This document shows positions 63,969 to 64,000 of a DNA stretch of 64,000 nt, piece by piece; the stretch's first letter is position 1, and every line of letters starts with the position of its first letter. The notes under the pieces are model-generated. The model saw nothing but the letters and a program-made list of their open reading frames with translations. It made no database searches and was not told the origin of the DNA. The DNA comes from Flavobacteriales bacterium (lineage in GTDB: Bacteria > Bacteroidota > Bacteroidia > Flavobacteriales > CAJXXR01), in assembly GCA_025210805.1 (NCBI GenBank), contig JAOAQX010000026.1, forward strand, positions 1-64,000, given 5' to 3'. A program made the position numbers and the translations under genes.

Positions 63969-64000
63969 AAAAGCTACTCAATGCAAATTGAGTAGTTTTT
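63969..64000 (+). terminator. Intrinsic terminator after pnp, at the window edge
   Basis: AAAAGCTACTCAAT and ATTGAGTAGTTTTT form a 14-bp stem (one G-T pair) around GCAA and run into T up to the last base. Confidence 0.8.

Overview
The window is AT-rich chromosomal DNA from a member of the Bacteroidota, most likely class Flavobacteriia. Four things point there: signature families (DUF3667, DUF4290, DUF2520, DUF2147, Bacteroidota-type purM and family-2 pyrF), the -7 promoter motif TAnnTTTG in front of several genes, near absence of Shine-Dalgarno sequences, and an aerobic set with kynurenine 3-monooxygenase, kynureninase and MiaE. No rRNA, tRNA, CRISPR array, integrase or transposase gene was found.

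Layout. 1-6470: an operon-like run of five exported, beta-rich, tail-fibre-like surface proteins; the first is cut by the window edge, and three share a short N-terminal module. 6530-9635: purM, prfA and pyrF. 9640-14550: an accessory patch with two paralogous DUF3667 membrane proteins flanking a Fic AMP-transferase gene that has three palindromes directly upstream and a BIME-like repeat cluster directly downstream. 14657-24523 (minus strand): YdeI-like protein, cold-shock protein, B12-type radical SAM protein, accA, fbp, a nucleoside transporter with an extra N-terminal domain, DUF151 nuclease, etfA and etfB. 24524-29616: the most unusual region, a tandemly duplicated module coding for exported TraB/erythromycin-esterase-like proteins around a 54-residue double-glycine-leader peptide, followed by a TonB-C-like lipoprotein and a TPR protein. 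29926-37900: pyrG-yidC, a glycosyltransferase, ribBA, kdsC, DUF2520 and DUF2147. 38176-43696 (minus): the kynurenine pair kmo-kynU with a UbiA-like and a carboxypeptidase-regulatory-like protein, then a GNAT-like protein. 44069-48021: a small orphan gene, a zinc-ribbon/SPFH pair like Bacillus YdjG-YdjI, folK and a MORN-like secreted protein. 48261-50236: pyrH-miaE-DUF4290. 50276-61203: a polysaccharide locus (Wza-like, Wzc-like kinase, UDP-sugar epimerase, rfbB, rfbA, two FdtA/QdtA-like isomerases, DegT aminotransferase, glycosyltransferase, multi-span membrane protein). 61307-64000: rpsO-pnp.

How the genes work together. rfbA and rfbB make dTDP-4-keto-6-deoxyglucose. The cupin isomerases and the DegT aminotransferase would convert it to a dTDP-3-amino-3,6-dideoxyhexose for the polymer exported through the Wza/Wzc pair. 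The other metabolic genes are ordinary housekeeping.

Most notable candidate system: the 24.9-28.1 kb module. A highly cationic four-cysteine peptide with a classical LSxxEMxxVxGG leader lies between two secreted TraB/Ere-like paralogues. One paralogue is intact and the other is split by a one-base indel in an A8 tract. The upstream unit keeps the untranslated leader and start codon of a second peptide gene, but a roughly 110-bp dispersed element now lies where its coding sequence should be. Next in interest is the set of three TGAGCCGA/TCGGCTCA palindromes abutting the fic start codon; the Fic protein itself ends in an HTH-like domain.
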